Origin: Allorhizobium undicola ORS 992 = ATCC 700741
GTDB lineage: Bacteria > Pseudomonadota > Alphaproteobacteria > Rhizobiales > Rhizobiaceae
NCBI RefSeq assembly: GCF_000621665.1
Contig: NZ_JHXQ01000019.1
Coordinates: forward strand, 1-64,000
DNA: 64,000 nucleotides
Reading direction: 5' to 3'
Shown: one piece after another, positions 1 to 8,464 of the stretch
Layout: each line of letters starts with the position of its first letter
Numbering within the stretch: position 1 is the stretch's first letter
Position numbers and translations under genes: made by a program
Notes under the pieces: generated by a model
Database searches by the model: none
Seen by the model: only the letters and a program-made list of their open reading frames with translations
Told to the model about the DNA's origin: nothing

Positions 1-261
1 GTGATGGCAGACACCGCATATGACAGTGATCGCCTACGTGCCGCCATCGCCGAGAAAGGCGCAGTGGCGGTGATCCCTAACAATCCTTCCCGCGCCAAGA
101 AACACCCGCTGGACAAGGACCTCTATGCCCAACGCCATCTCATCGAATGCTGCTTCTCCAAGCTCAAGCACTTCCGCAGGGTCGCAACACGCTTCGAGAA
201 AACAGCACGAAACTATCTCGCAGTCGTCACAATCGCAGCTATCGTCCTATGGATCAGGTAA
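1..261 (+). CDS. Transposase of IS711-like element, C-terminal part (partial)
   Basis: This is the C-terminal ~86 residues of an IS5-family DDE transposase, and the frame is open at the window edge. Visible family motifs are DTAYDSD near the start (the second catalytic aspartate region) and RHLIECCFSKLK at about residues 45-56, which carries the catalytic glutamate and the conserved F-x-x-L-K. The ending NYLAVVTIAAIVLWIR is typical of this family. The protein catalyses cut-and-paste or copy transposition of the element. Whether the full copy is intact cannot be judged, because the N-terminal half and any programmed frameshift site lie upstream of position 1. Confidence 0.8.
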   Translation: MMADTAYDSDRLRAAIAEKGAVAVIPNNPSRAKKHPLDKDLYAQRHLIECCFSKLKHFRRVATRFEKTARNYLAVVTIAAIVLWIR

Positions 262-276
262 CTGTCCACACGACCT
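1..276 (+). mobile_element. Right end of an IS711-like insertion sequence (IS5 family)
   Basis: The first ~276 bases hold the 3' part of an IS5-family element that enters from outside the window. The transposase reading frame stops at 261 and is followed by a short tail ending near CGACCTAG (271-278), where a different gene read on the other strand begins. IS711 is the characteristic Brucella element of this family, about 840 bp long, and the transposase fragment fits it. The exact outer boundary, inverted repeat and target duplication cannot be fixed because the left end is missing. Confidence 0.8.
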
Positions 277-968
277 AGGCCGGTGAACCAGCCGGCAACG
301 GCAATCTGTTCCGTCAGGCTATAAATCCACACCAGCCAGCAAAAGACGATGATGCAGGCTATGTGCAAGAGCGCGGGCCGCCGCACAAAACCGGCCAGAC
401 CAGTGACCAGCAGGGCCATGACGGGCGCAAGCCATCGCGCTTCGGCCACCCATTGCCACTGATTCTCATCGTAACCGGCAAAGACCAGCCATGCGCCAAG
501 CAGGGCCGCCAAAACCGCCGCCGCAGCCGAGCGGAACAGCAGGCAGGCCGCGAAAGCCGCCGCCGTCCAGAGAGAAAGCAACTGCATCATGCTGCCGGAC
601 ATGTGGTAAAGCTGACCAACCAGCGAAAGCCCAGCACCAAAACTGGCCACACCCAGAACGAGAGAGGCATCGCTCGCCGCCAGCCTTCCAGCGCTGCGCA
701 GCCACGCGGCCAAAAGTGGAAAAATCCAGATCAGACCCAACACGCCCGCAATTTTCGCCAGCCTCGGGATGGCGTCCCAATTGGCCGCCACCAGCAACAA
801 AAGGGCGGCAGACAATAAAACAGCCGCCAGCATCAGCAGAAGGGTCCCGGCGGTGACGAAGCGAGAGCGCCCATCATAATCCGCCATCATTGCTTCGGCC
901 GCCTCCGGCGCCAGCAGCCCCAGCGACTGCCAGCGTTGCAGATCTTTTTTCAAGCGCGCTCTATACAT
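213..968 (-). pseudogene. DUF2157 family membrane protein, C-terminus cut off by the IS element
   Basis: An N-terminal cytoplasmic stretch (YRARLKKDLQRWQSLGLL, then a run up to DGRSRF) is followed by several hydrophobic segments, the layout of DUF2157 membrane proteins of unknown function. I place the start at the ATG at 968; a longer frame to 1010 has no advantage. Genuine sequence ends at about GWFTGLGR near position 277. The last ~20 codons (VDSYLIHRT...) are antisense IS711 DNA, with a stop at 213. Family members are usually clearly longer (about 350-400 residues), so this copy has probably lost its C-terminal membrane segments. A truncated chimera could still be made; function is unknown. 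Confidence 0.7.
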
Positions 969-1227
969 GCCGGCCTGCTTTCCATTGCCACTCCGAAGAC
1001 TGATGAACAACGCGCCACCGCACCATATGGCTTATGCCAAATGGCCGGAGCGGGCAAAGGAAAAGCAAGGCCGCCAGTGGAGCGCGCTACCCCTTGCTTC
1101 TCGTGCATAGCTTCCATGAGAATTTCGCACTGCACAAATCCCGTAAAATCGATTAGATATAGCTCAACGGCGAACGAGGATTTTACGAAATCCAAACGCC
1201 AGGGCGCGAATGCCTTTTAAAGCTTCA

Positions 1228-1345
1228 GTGTAGCCTTATCCTCCTCCCAAAGGCTGCATTGGACGGGCTGACAACCCTCCTCCTCCCAATTTGTCAGCCT
1301 TTTTCAGTAGACGCCCACCGGACCTCCTCCCCCGGTGGGCGTTTC
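1228..1345 (+). ncRNA. Three-hairpin small RNA with CCTCCTCCC loops (cuckoo / alpha-r14-like)
   Basis: Three consecutive hairpins each expose CCTCCTCCC in the apical loop. Hairpin 1 pairs AGCCTT (1232-1237) with AAGGCT (1250-1255), motif 1240-1248. Hairpin 2 pairs GGCTGACAA (1266-1274) with TTGTCAGCC (1291-1299), motif 1279-1287, followed by TTTTT. Hairpin 3 pairs ACGCCCACCGG (1311-1321) with CCGGTGGGCGT (1332-1342), motif 1323-1331. The motif is complementary to Shine-Dalgarno sequences. Known alphaproteobacterial cuckoo RNAs (CcsR in Rhodobacter, alpha-r14 in rhizobia) have this form and are often linked to genes for DUF1127 proteins, and two such genes lie just downstream here. The 5' end and any processing into separate RNAs cannot be seen. 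Confidence 0.8.
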
Positions 1346-1521
1346 TGCATTTGGACGACTGATTCCGAAATCGCCGTTTTCAGGGCCTGTTCGCAGCCGC
1401 AAAACAGCCACCTGCCACTTCCTCCACCAGCCTGCCTGTTTTTTGCCCAAAAACCGCCCAGGCAGTAAACAAATCCCTACAAGACATGCGCTGTATGCAT
1501 GGGTGCCGCGCAGCATTGGCG

Positions 1522-1550
1522 CTTCTTTACGCCCATGGAAACACCTATAT
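1522..1550 (+). promoter_or_regulatory. Candidate promoter of the first DUF1127 gene
   Basis: CTTCTT (1522-1527) and CTATAT (1545-1550) are separated by 17 bases and lie about 60 bases before the DUF1127 start at 1610. CTATAT resembles the -10 of alphaproteobacterial heat-shock (RpoH) promoters, but the -35 match is weak. This is an inference from pattern only. Confidence 0.25.
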
Positions 1551-1609
1551 TCAACTCAACAGAACGAAGGGCTGGCTTGGTGGCCAGCATCACACGAGAG
1601 GCAAAGACC

Positions 1610-1759
1610 ATGAACATCACCCGTAGCCTGAGCAACTGGCGCAAGTTTCGTCAGACCGTTACCGAGCTGGACCGCATGTCTGACCGCGAACTGAGCGATC
1701 TGGGCATCGGCCGCCAGGACATCCGCCGCGTTGCACGCCACGCTGTAAACGGCCGCTAA
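1610..1759 (+). CDS. DUF1127 domain small protein
   Basis: A 49-residue basic protein, MNITRSLSNWRKFRQ..., covering the whole DUF1127 domain with the diagnostic LSDLGIGRQDIRRVAR segment. The arginine-rich C-terminal half is thought to bind RNA or protein; in Rhodobacter a DUF1127 protein (CcaF1) modulates CcsR small RNAs, and rhizobial DUF1127 proteins affect stress and phosphate responses. The ATG at 1610 is preceded by GAGAGGCAAAGACC, a usable ribosome site. It lies 265 bases after the CCTCCTCCC hairpins and has its own terminator at 1788. A role with that RNA is an inference from proximity. Confidence 0.9.
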   Translation: MNITRSLSNWRKFRQTVTELDRMSDRELSDLGIGRQDIRRVARHAVNGR

Positions 1760-1787
1760 TTTCCAAACCGACCTCCGGTTTTAAAAT

Positions 1788-1813
1788 AGCCTCCCTCACG
1801 GGAGGCTTTTTTT
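1788..1813 (+). terminator. Rho-independent terminator after the first DUF1127 gene
   Basis: AGCCTCCC (1788-1795) pairs perfectly with GGGAGGCT (1800-1807) around a TCAC loop and is followed by a run of T. The following 1815-2096 shows no gene and only serves as leader/promoter space for the second DUF1127 gene. Confidence 0.85.
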
Positions 1814-2096
1814 ATGCGTGCAATCCACCCCCATGGTTGCGGTGGTGTATGACGCCGTGCCTTTTGTCACACACACAAAGACCGCACAGCCCACCAAGTC
1901 TATCGCATGGAGATAGGCCTAGAAAACGGGCAACGCCGCCAGGATCCACGCACATGCATATTTTTGAAGCAAGAAGATGCACAAACGCATAGCAGCGGCT
2001 CAAAAATTGCACTGTTCTTCATTGCATTGCAGCAGTACAACCCTCTCAACGGCTGGGGCGGAAAAAGCCTGGACAAGCCGAACCGAGGAAAACACC

Positions 2097-2240
2097 ATGA
2101 ACCCGATCCGTATTGCCAAGAACTACATCAGCTATCGTCGTACGCTCGCCGAACTCGGCGGCCTTTCGAACCAGGCTCTGTCCGACATCGGCATCACCCG
2201 TTACGACATCCGTCACATCGCAGCCCGTTCTTTCCGTTGA
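2097..2240 (+). CDS. DUF1127 domain small protein, second copy
   Basis: A 47-residue protein, MNPIRIAKNYISYRR..., with the DUF1127 signature LSDIGITRYDIRHIAAR. It differs from the neighbour at 1610 in both halves (for example NYISYRRTLAEL against NWRKFRQTVTEL), so the pair is diverged rather than a recent duplication. The start ATG at 2097 follows CCGAGGAAAACACC, giving a GAGG ribosome site. A terminator follows at 2296. Function is unknown; by family, small basic DUF1127 proteins act in stress or nutrient regulation, possibly through RNA. Confidence 0.9.
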   Translation: MNPIRIAKNYISYRRTLAELGGLSNQALSDIGITRYDIRHIAARSFR

Positions 2241-2295
2241 TTGTGTGAATGATACGGCTGTGGCGCCCTGAGTGGCAGACGCAGCATTGCAAGCA

Positions 2296-2319
2296 AGGCG
2301 CCCCATGTGGCGCCTTTTT
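2296..2319 (+). terminator. Rho-independent terminator after the second DUF1127 gene
   Basis: AGGCGCC (2296-2302) pairs with GGCGCCT (2309-2315) across a 6-base loop, followed by a T run. Confidence 0.85.
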
Positions 2320-2493
2320 GCTTTGCGGACTGAATCGCTCGGCACCTCTCAGCATCACAAAAACGGGTTTCGCCCGGCCAGCACACCCATCGACAGCATC
2401 AGGTGCAGCGGCAGGCGCCGGCACACAGATCGGTAGAGGAAACGCGGCAGCAAGCCATTGGAAGACTGCGGCGCCCGTGATATGGACGCCACC

Positions 2494-3918
2494 ATGACAC
2501 AAGCTTCATCTTCCCACTCTTCATCGCCCCTGCACGTCATTGGTGGGGGGCTGGCCGGTTCGGAAGCCGCATGGCAGGCGGCTGAAGCCGGAATTCCCGT
2601 AATCCTCCATGAAATGCGCGGCGTACGCGGCACGGATGCCCACAAGACAGACGGGCTGGCGGAACTTGTCTGCTCGAACTCCTTCCGTTCCGATGATGCC
2701 ACCGCCAATGCGGTCGGCGTCATTCACGCGGAAATGCGGCTCGCAGGCTCGCTCATCATGGCCTGCGCCGACAAGCATCAGGTTCCGGCGGGCGGCGCAC
2801 TGGCCGTCGATCGGGATGGCTTTTCCGAGGCCGTGACCGCAGCCCTCGACAATCACCCGTTGATTACCGTGGTGCGCGAGGAAATCCAGGGCCTGCCGCC
2901 AGCGGAATGGGGCAATACCATCATTGCCACCGGCCCCCTGACCTCGGCGGCACTTGCAGACGGCATTCGCGGCGAGACCGGCGAGGATGCCCTTGCCTTT
3001 TTTGATGCCATAGCCCCGATCGTGCATCGCGACAGCATCGACATGTCGGTTTGCTGGTATCAGTCGCGCTACGACAAGGTCGGCCCCGGCGGTACGGGCA
3101 AGGACTACATCAATTGCCCGCTGGATCAGCAGCAATATAATGCCTTCATCGATGCGCTGATCGCGGGTGATGCCGTTGGTTTCAAGGAATGGGAAGGTAC
3201 CCCCTATTTCGACGGCTGCCTGCCCATTGAGGTCATGGCGGAACGCGGGCGCGAAACCTTGCGGCATGGCCCGATGAAGCCCATGGGCCTGACAAATGCG
3301 CATAATCCCACCGTAAAGCCCTATGCGATCGTTCAGTTGCGGCAGGATAATGCCCTCGGCACGCTCTATAATATGGTGGGCTTTCAGACGAAGCTGCGCT
3401 ACGGCGCGCAGGCCGAGATCTTCCGCATGATTCCCGGCCTTGAAAACGCGGAATTTGCCCGTCTCGGCGGCCTGCACCGCAATACCTACATCAACTCTCC
3501 TATCCTGCTCGATCCATCCCTGCGGCTGAAATCGCGCCCTTCCCTGCGCTTTGCCGGGCAGATCACGGGCTGCGAGGGATATGTCGAGAGCGCATCGATC
3601 GGTCTTCTCGCGGGCCGCTTTGCCGCCCAGGAAATGCGCGGGCGCGAACCAACCCTGCCGCCAGCGACAACGGCGCTGGGCGCATTGCTCAACCACATTA
3701 CCGGCGGCCACCTCGTCTCGGATGACGAGCCCGGCAAGCGGTCATTCCAGCCGATGAACATCAATTTCGGGCTGTTTCCCGAGCTGGAACCGGGTTCGAT
3801 CGTCAAGCCTGAAGGCGTGAAGCGCTTCCGTGGCAAGGACAAGACGATCATGAAACGTCAATTGCTCGCAGCCCGCGCTCTGGCTGATTGCCGCAACTGG
3901 CTGGAAAATAGCAAATGA
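2494..3918 (+). CDS. trmFO: Methylenetetrahydrofolate-tRNA-(uracil-5-)-methyltransferase (folate-dependent)
   Basis: TrmFO makes 5-methyluridine at position 54 in the T-loop of tRNAs, using methylene-tetrahydrofolate as carbon donor and FAD/NAD(P)H for reduction. The FAD-binding fold is visible as [14 protein letters not shown] at about residues 15-28, and the family blocks [19 protein letters not shown] and [15 protein letters not shown] are present. With the ATG at 2494 the protein has 474 residues, normal for the family; an in-frame ATG at 2482 and the frame to 2458 are alternatives. It stands alone between the DUF1127 terminator and its own terminator at 3921. Confidence 0.93.
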   Translation: MTQASSSHSSSPLHVIGGGLAGSEAAWQAAEAGIPVILHEMRGVRGTDAHKTDGLAELVCSNSFRSDDATANAVGVIHAEMRLAGSLIMACADKHQVPAGGALAVDRDGFSEAVTAALDNHPLITVVREEIQGLPPAEWGNTIIATGPLTSAALADGIRGETGEDALAFFDAIAPIVHRDSIDMSVCWYQSRYDKVGPGGTGKDYINCPLDQQQYNAFIDALIAGDAVGFKEWEGTPYFDGCLPIEVMAERGRETLRHGPMKPMGLTNAHNPTVKPYAIVQLRQDNALGTLYNMVGFQTKLRYGAQAEIFRMIPGLENAEFARLGGLHRNTYINSPILLDPSLRLKSRPSLRFAGQITGCEGYVESASIGLLAGRFAAQEMRGREPTLPPATTALGALLNHITGGHLVSDDEPGKRSFQPMNINFGLFPELEPGSIVKPEGVKRFRGKDKTIMKRQLLAARALADCRNWLENSK

Positions 3919-3920
3919 CA

Positions 3921-3949
3921 CGCCGCAACCTCTTGTTGCGGCGCTTTTC
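3921..3949 (+). terminator. Strong terminator after trmFO
   Basis: CGCCGCAAC (3921-3929) pairs with GTTGCGGCG (3935-3943) around CTCTT, followed by CTTTTCC. It begins three bases after the trmFO stop codon. Confidence 0.8.
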
Positions 3950-3979
3950 CGGGGAAAAACCGAGAAATCGCGACACGCT

Positions 3980-4453
3980 TTAACCCGCATCGGCAGCGCT
4001 GGCGGGCAGAGGAATATCCTTGGCGGCGACATAATTGCCCAGCAGCCAGAGAGAAACTTCAGCGGCATCCGCAGCAGTGGAAAAGATGTAATTGCCATTA
4101 TGGGCCGGTGCATCGAGAAATTCGACATGAAAGCCCCTGCCGCTATCAAGGCTTCGCACCGTCACCCGTCCGGCCTCGATCACATGGCAAGCATAGTGAT
4201 GGCGCATATTGCGCATGAAACCCGCCCGGTTATCGTGCAGCCGCACGAAAACAGCCTTGCCATCGGCAGTGGCGTGCAGGCTGCGAATGGCTTCCTGCGG
4301 ATAGGCCCGACCAAATTCCATGATCGCCAGACCAACATCGCTTAGCGTTTCTTCGCCATTGCGTTCCGCCATGCGCGACGCATACCAGGAGAAGCCCATA
4401 ATACCAACGAAAACAATGAGCCAGACTGCAAAGCCCACGTCAACTTCCTCCAT
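3980..4453 (-). CDS. Hypothetical single-pass membrane protein
   Basis: A 157-residue protein with one N-terminal hydrophobic segment (about residues 7-24, FAVWLIVFVGIMGFSWYA) and a soluble remainder of mixed charge. I do not recognise a domain. The ATG at 4453 overlaps the sequence GGAGGAAG, so the true ribosome site is upstream (GTGAAGGACA). It is transcribed toward trmFO, with the phytoene-synthase-like gene ~130 bases upstream on the same strand, so it may be the last gene of the secDF cluster. Codon use looks like its neighbours. Function unknown. Confidence 0.65.
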   Translation of the reverse strand: MEEVDVGFAVWLIVFVGIMGFSWYASRMAERNGEETLSDVGLAIMEFGRAYPQEAIRSLHATADGKAVFVRLHDNRAGFMRNMRHHYACHVIEAGRVTVRSLDSGRGFHVEFLDAPAHNGNYIFSTAADAAEVSLWLLGNYVAAKDIPLPASAADAG

Positions 4454-4585
4454 TGTCCTTCACGGCGCATCAGCCTTTGGGCTGGGTGCGGCAAAACGCC
4501 ATGGCATCTTCGCAACCAGACATATCACGCCAACCGGCTTAAAGGGTGAGGCTTGCGTGAGTTTGGACTCATGGAGAAAGATAAC

Positions 4586-5455
4586 TCAAAATTGCCGGGT
4601 AACACTGGCCTTGAGAAGCAGGATCTGCCTTTTCCATTGGGCAGGACGCAGATTGGCGCTAAACACGCCCGCGCCGGAACGCCTTGCTGCCTTCAGCACC
4701 GGCCCCGCCAAGGCCACGGGAAGATAAGCGGGCATGAGGGACGCAGGAACCCTTCCAGCCTTGCGCGCCGATTGCAGATGATCGAGACCAAGTCCTGCGA
4801 AAGCCTCGATTGCCGCGGAGATGCGGGCGCGATCCTCTCCGGCAAGGAAGCCATCCCTATCGAGCCCCACGGCCGACAGGATCTCTTCCGGCACGTAAAG
4901 CTGGCCGCGGGCGCGGTGCTGCGGCATCAAGAGCAAGAGCCCGGCAATGGCCTGCGCCACTCCGGCATGGCCTGCCATTTCGGCATGGGCGCCAGCTCGC
5001 GATGCATCGAGTACCAGACTTGCAAGCTGGATCAATGCCGATGCCGTTTCGCCCGCATAGCCTTCCAATGCACTACGCGGGCCAATGGGGTCGTCGTAAA
5101 GATCGGTGACACGGGCATCGATCATGTTCTGAAAGGCTTCAACAGGCAAGGAATGGCGGGCAATCGTCGTCATCAGTGCCGCAGCCAGCGGGTTTGCCGC
5201 GGTATCGCCATGGCCTTGGCCTGCCAGCAGGTCTCGCCAGTATTGCAGACGGATTTCTCCAGGCAAGGCCTCCCGCACCACATCACGCACCCGCGCAAGC
5301 TCCGCATGGAAGCCATAAAGCGCGGCAAGCTCCACTTGCTTGTCCTGCGGCGACAACAGACAGGACAGATAACGATCCTTGTCAATATCACGAAGCAGCG
5401 GCAGAAGATGGCTCGCCGGGTTCAACGTTTCGGGAGAAGCATCCTGCATGATCAA
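4586..5455 (-). CDS. Squalene/phytoene synthase-like protein (NDUFAF6-type)
   Basis: A 289-residue member of the trans-isoprenyl diphosphate synthase (squalene/phytoene synthase) fold, shown by DKDRYLSCLLSP near residue 26, ALYGFHAELARVRD and LQYWRDLL. The aspartate-rich substrate motifs of true phytoene synthases are poorly kept, for example the first region reads ELARVRDVV. By family the nearest relatives include mitochondrial NDUFAF6, a complex I assembly factor, rather than carotenoid enzymes. Its start overlaps the end of the Mth938-domain gene, which is homologous to the other assembly factor NDUFAF3. I infer a role in respiratory complex assembly over isoprenoid synthesis; no carotenoid genes are nearby. 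Confidence 0.75.
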   Translation of the reverse strand: MIMQDASPETLNPASHLLPLLRDIDKDRYLSCLLSPQDKQVELAALYGFHAELARVRDVVREALPGEIRLQYWRDLLAGQGHGDTAANPLAAALMTTIARHSLPVEAFQNMIDARVTDLYDDPIGPRSALEGYAGETASALIQLASLVLDASRAGAHAEMAGHAGVAQAIAGLLLLMPQHRARGQLYVPEEILSAVGLDRDGFLAGEDRARISAAIEAFAGLGLDHLQSARKAGRVPASLMPAYLPVALAGPVLKAARRSGAGVFSANLRPAQWKRQILLLKASVTRQF

Positions 5456-5838
5456 ACCGCGATCAGCGCTGCCGCAACGGCACGCTCTTCGGCAAGCATG
5501 ACGTTATAAGTGCGCACCGCCGCACCCGTACTCATCGGATCGGAGCCTATTCCCGCCTCCTTGAGCGCAGCTTTCACATCTGCCGGGATCGGCATCAACC
5601 CATCGCCCATGCCGAACAGCAGAAACTCCACCTTTGCCGTCTCGTCCAGAACGCGCTGAATGGAATCAACGGTCAACTCCGCAAACGAGCTGACGCTCCA
5701 CCCGTAAATGCCGGAGGGCAGCAGCAGCAAGGAGCCGCGATGCGACATATCCGCGAAGCGAAACCCGCCATTGCCATAGGCATCGATGGCGGCGCGACCG
5801 GGAAAATGCGCTTCGCGAATGACCAGCCCCTTCGACAC
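5452..5838 (-). CDS. Mth938-like domain protein (NDUFAF3 homologue, DUF498)
   Basis: With a GTG start at 5838, one base after the secDF stop, the protein has 128 residues: VSKGLVIREAHFPGRAAIDAYGN... The Mth938 fold shows in YGNGGFRFADMSHRGSLLLLPSG and the loop LLFGMGDGLMPIP. A longer frame to 5904 lies inside secDF and is less likely. Mitochondrial NDUFAF3 is the eukaryotic homologue and helps assemble complex I. The tight linkage to secDF in front and to the NDUFAF6-like gene behind (4-base overlap) suggests one transcript and a shared membrane-complex role. Biochemical function in bacteria is not established. Confidence 0.85.
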   Translation of the reverse strand: MSKGLVIREAHFPGRAAIDAYGNGGFRFADMSHRGSLLLLPSGIYGWSVSSFAELTVDSIQRVLDETAKVEFLLFGMGDGLMPIPADVKAALKEAGIGSDPMSTGAAVRTYNVMLAEERAVAAALIAV

Positions 5839-5839
5839 G

Positions 5840-8398
5840 TTATGCTCCTGCCTTGCCCGTGGACGCATCCGGCCTGGCCTGCTTTTCATCCTCGTCCCGG
5901 CCACTGGAACGCAGCTTGAAGGCGATCAACACCGGCGCTGCAATGTAGATAGAGGAGAAAGTGCCCACGGCAACACCGAACAGCATGGCGAAGGTAAAGG
6001 AGCGAATAACCTCACCCCCGAACAGGAAGAGCGCCAACAGCGCCAGCAGCGTCGTCACGGAGGTCAGAATGGTGCGGGACAGCGTCTGGTTGATCGAGCT
6101 GTCGATCAATACATCCAGCGGCATCTTCTTGAAGCGGCGCAGGTTCTCGCGCATACGGTCATAGACCACCACCGTATCGTTGAGCGAATAGCCGACGATG
6201 GTGAGGATGGCGGCAATACTGCTGAGATCGAACTCCACGCCGGTAATGACATAAAGGCCGAGGGTGAGAATGACATCATGCAAGGTTGCGATAATAGCGC
6301 CAACGGCAAATTGCCACTCGAACCGCACCCAGATGTAAACGAGAATGGCCGCAAGCGAGATCATCACGCCAATCGTGGCGGACTTGGTCAACTCACCGGA
6401 AACCGAAGGCCCGACCACCTCTGTGCGGCGAAACTCATATTGGTCTTCCAGAACGCTGCGCACCTTGGCCACGGCCGATTGCTCGCCATTCTCACCTTCC
6501 TGCTGGGCCTGAAGGCGCACGAGAACGCTTTGCGGATCGCCAAAGCCCTGCACCTGCACATCGCCGACATTGAGATCGCTCAGCCGCTGGCGGATGTCGG
6601 CAATATCCGCATTGCCCTGGCGGGCCCGCAATTCCACGATCGAGCCGCCGGTAAAATCGATGCCCAGCTTCATGCCAACCGTGCCAAAGCCGGTCAGGGC
6701 GGCAAGCGACAGCGCAACCGATACGCCAAAGGTGTAGCGGCGCAATCCCATGAAGGGAATATTCGTGCCATCGAAAATTCCCGTGCGCACCCCCTTGGGC
6801 AGCAGCTTGGGGCGGCGACGGCGGACCCATTCGGCAAACAGCCAGCGCGTCAGCGTGAAGGCGGTGAAGACAGTGGTGATGATACCGATCGCCAGCGTCA
6901 CGGAGAAACCGCGCACCGGACCGGAGCCGAGGAAGAACAGCACGAAGGCGGCAATCAGCGTGGTGACATTGGCATCCACGATGGTCGCCATGGCCTTGGC
7001 GAAGCCGGTCTCGATGGATTGCAGCAGTGTACGCCCGCTTTTGTATTCCTCGCGGATACGTTCATAGATCAGCACGTTGGAATCGACCGCCATGCCGATG
7101 GTCAGCACGATACCCGCAATGCCCGGAAGCGTCAGCGTCGAGCCGAGAACACTCAGCACCGCGATGATCATCACGATATTGGCAACCAGCGCCACCACGG
7201 CCAGCACGCCGAAGAAGCCGTAAAGCCCGACCATCAGCGCCACCACCAGCAGCGCCCCGATAAGGCCTGCCGAAACACCGGCGCGAATGGAATCGGCGCC
7301 AAGGCTTGGGCCGACAGTGCGCTCTTCAACCACCGTCAAGGTGGCGGGAAGCGCGCCCGCGCGCAGCAGCACGGCAAGGTCATTGGCGCCCTCGACGGAG
7401 AAGCTGCCGGAAATCTGGCCGGAACCACCAATGATCGGCTCACGGATGACGGGCGCCGAAATTACCTGATTATCGAGAATGATGGCGAAGGGCCGGCCGA
7501 CATTCTGTTGCGTTGCCTGGGCAAAACGCTGCGCGCCACGGCTGTCGAAACGGAACGTCACCACGGGTTCGTTGGTCTGCTGGTTGAAGCTTGCCTGTGC
7601 ATCCACAAGCTCCTCACCGGACACCAGAACGCGCTTTTCGACCAGATAGGGAACGGCCGGATCGTCCTGGCTGTAAAGAACCTCGGACGTGGCGGGCGGA
7701 CGGCCATTGATGGCCTCCGTCACCGGCATGGAATTATCGACCAGCCGGAAGGTCAGCTTTGCGGTCTGGTTGAGCAGCGCCTTCAGACGCTGCGGATCGT
7801 TTAGCCCCGGCACCTGTACGATGATGCGGTCATTGCCCTGCCGCTGGATCAGCGGTTCGGTATTGCCAAGCTCGTCCACGCGGCGGCGCACCACCTCGAT
7901 GGACTGCGTCAGTGCGGAAGAGACGCGGTAATCGATGCCGGAATCGGTAAGCTGGATCCTGATGAGGCCATTGCCCGCATCTTCGAAGGTCGCCTCCTGA
8001 ATGGAACCGCTGGCGAAGGCACCGGTGCTGACCGGGTTGGTCAGCGTTTGCAGCGCGGTTTGCGTTGCGCCGACCTGCGTGGGATCGGTCAGGCGGAACT
8101 GCACCGACTGGCCCGTGCCGCCAAGGCCTGTGTAGCGGATATTCGCCGTGCGCAACGCATTGCGAATATCGCCGACGGTCGCCTCAAGGCGCTCCTTGAC
8201 AATATCGCTGCGCTCGATCTTGAGCATGATATGCGAGCCGCCCTGAAGGTCGAGGCCAAGCGTCACGTGATAGGCCGGGAACCAGCGCGGCAGATGCTCA
8301 AGCTGCTCCTTGCTGAAAAGATTGGGCAGGGCAATGACCATGCTGGCAAGCACGGTGAGCCAGACGGCGAGGGTTTTCCAGCGAGAAAAGTGAAGCAT
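5840..8398 (-). CDS. secDF: Protein translocase subunit SecDF (fused)
   Basis: SecD and SecF drive the late stage of Sec export using the proton gradient. Here they are one polypeptide of 852 residues from ATG 8398 (a GTG at 8407 is an alternative start). The N-terminal part has the SecD signature LGLDLQGGSHIML (about residues 46-58), then SecD membrane segments with GIAGIVLTIGMAVDSNVLIYERIREE. The SecF part begins near LGIDFTGGSIVELRA and carries GYSLNDTVVVYDRMRENL. About 12 membrane segments are visible in two groups of six. The gene follows yajC and precedes the Mth938 gene. A terminator-like hairpin sits between yajC and secDF. Confidence 0.95.
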   Translation of the reverse strand: MLHFSRWKTLAVWLTVLASMVIALPNLFSKEQLEHLPRWFPAYHVTLGLDLQGGSHIMLKIERSDIVKERLEATVGDIRNALRTANIRYTGLGGTGQSVQFRLTDPTQVGATQTALQTLTNPVSTGAFASGSIQEATFEDAGNGLIRIQLTDSGIDYRVSSALTQSIEVVRRRVDELGNTEPLIQRQGNDRIIVQVPGLNDPQRLKALLNQTAKLTFRLVDNSMPVTEAINGRPPATSEVLYSQDDPAVPYLVEKRVLVSGEELVDAQASFNQQTNEPVVTFRFDSRGAQRFAQATQQNVGRPFAIILDNQVISAPVIREPIIGGSGQISGSFSVEGANDLAVLLRAGALPATLTVVEERTVGPSLGADSIRAGVSAGLIGALLVVALMVGLYGFFGVLAVVALVANIVMIIAVLSVLGSTLTLPGIAGIVLTIGMAVDSNVLIYERIREEYKSGRTLLQSIETGFAKAMATIVDANVTTLIAAFVLFFLGSGPVRGFSVTLAIGIITTVFTAFTLTRWLFAEWVRRRRPKLLPKGVRTGIFDGTNIPFMGLRRYTFGVSVALSLAALTGFGTVGMKLGIDFTGGSIVELRARQGNADIADIRQRLSDLNVGDVQVQGFGDPQSVLVRLQAQQEGENGEQSAVAKVRSVLEDQYEFRRTEVVGPSVSGELTKSATIGVMISLAAILVYIWVRFEWQFAVGAIIATLHDVILTLGLYVITGVEFDLSSIAAILTIVGYSLNDTVVVYDRMRENLRRFKKMPLDVLIDSSINQTLSRTILTSVTTLLALLALFLFGGEVIRSFTFAMLFGVAVGTFSSIYIAAPVLIAFKLRSSGRDEDEKQARPDASTGKAGA

Positions 8399-8424
8399 CG
8401 GTATCACGACATCAGAAGGGAGTG

Positions 8425-8450
8425 AGAAAAAACCGCCCCGAAGGGCGGTT
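8425..8450 (-). terminator. Intrinsic terminator or attenuator between yajC and secDF
   Basis: Read on the minus strand, AACCGCCC pairs with GGGCGGTT (8431-8438 with 8443-8450) around a TTCG tetraloop and is followed by a T run (8427-8430). It lies 14 bases after the yajC stop and about 30 before the secDF start, so it probably reduces transcription into secDF. Confidence 0.75.
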
Positions 8451-8464
8451 CATGATGTGAGGGA

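Noticed and set aside
5786-7804. A 672-codon plus-strand frame opposite secDF
   Set aside because: Antisense shadow of secDF; composition is His/Gly/Arg-rich without domains and the minus-strand gene is certain.
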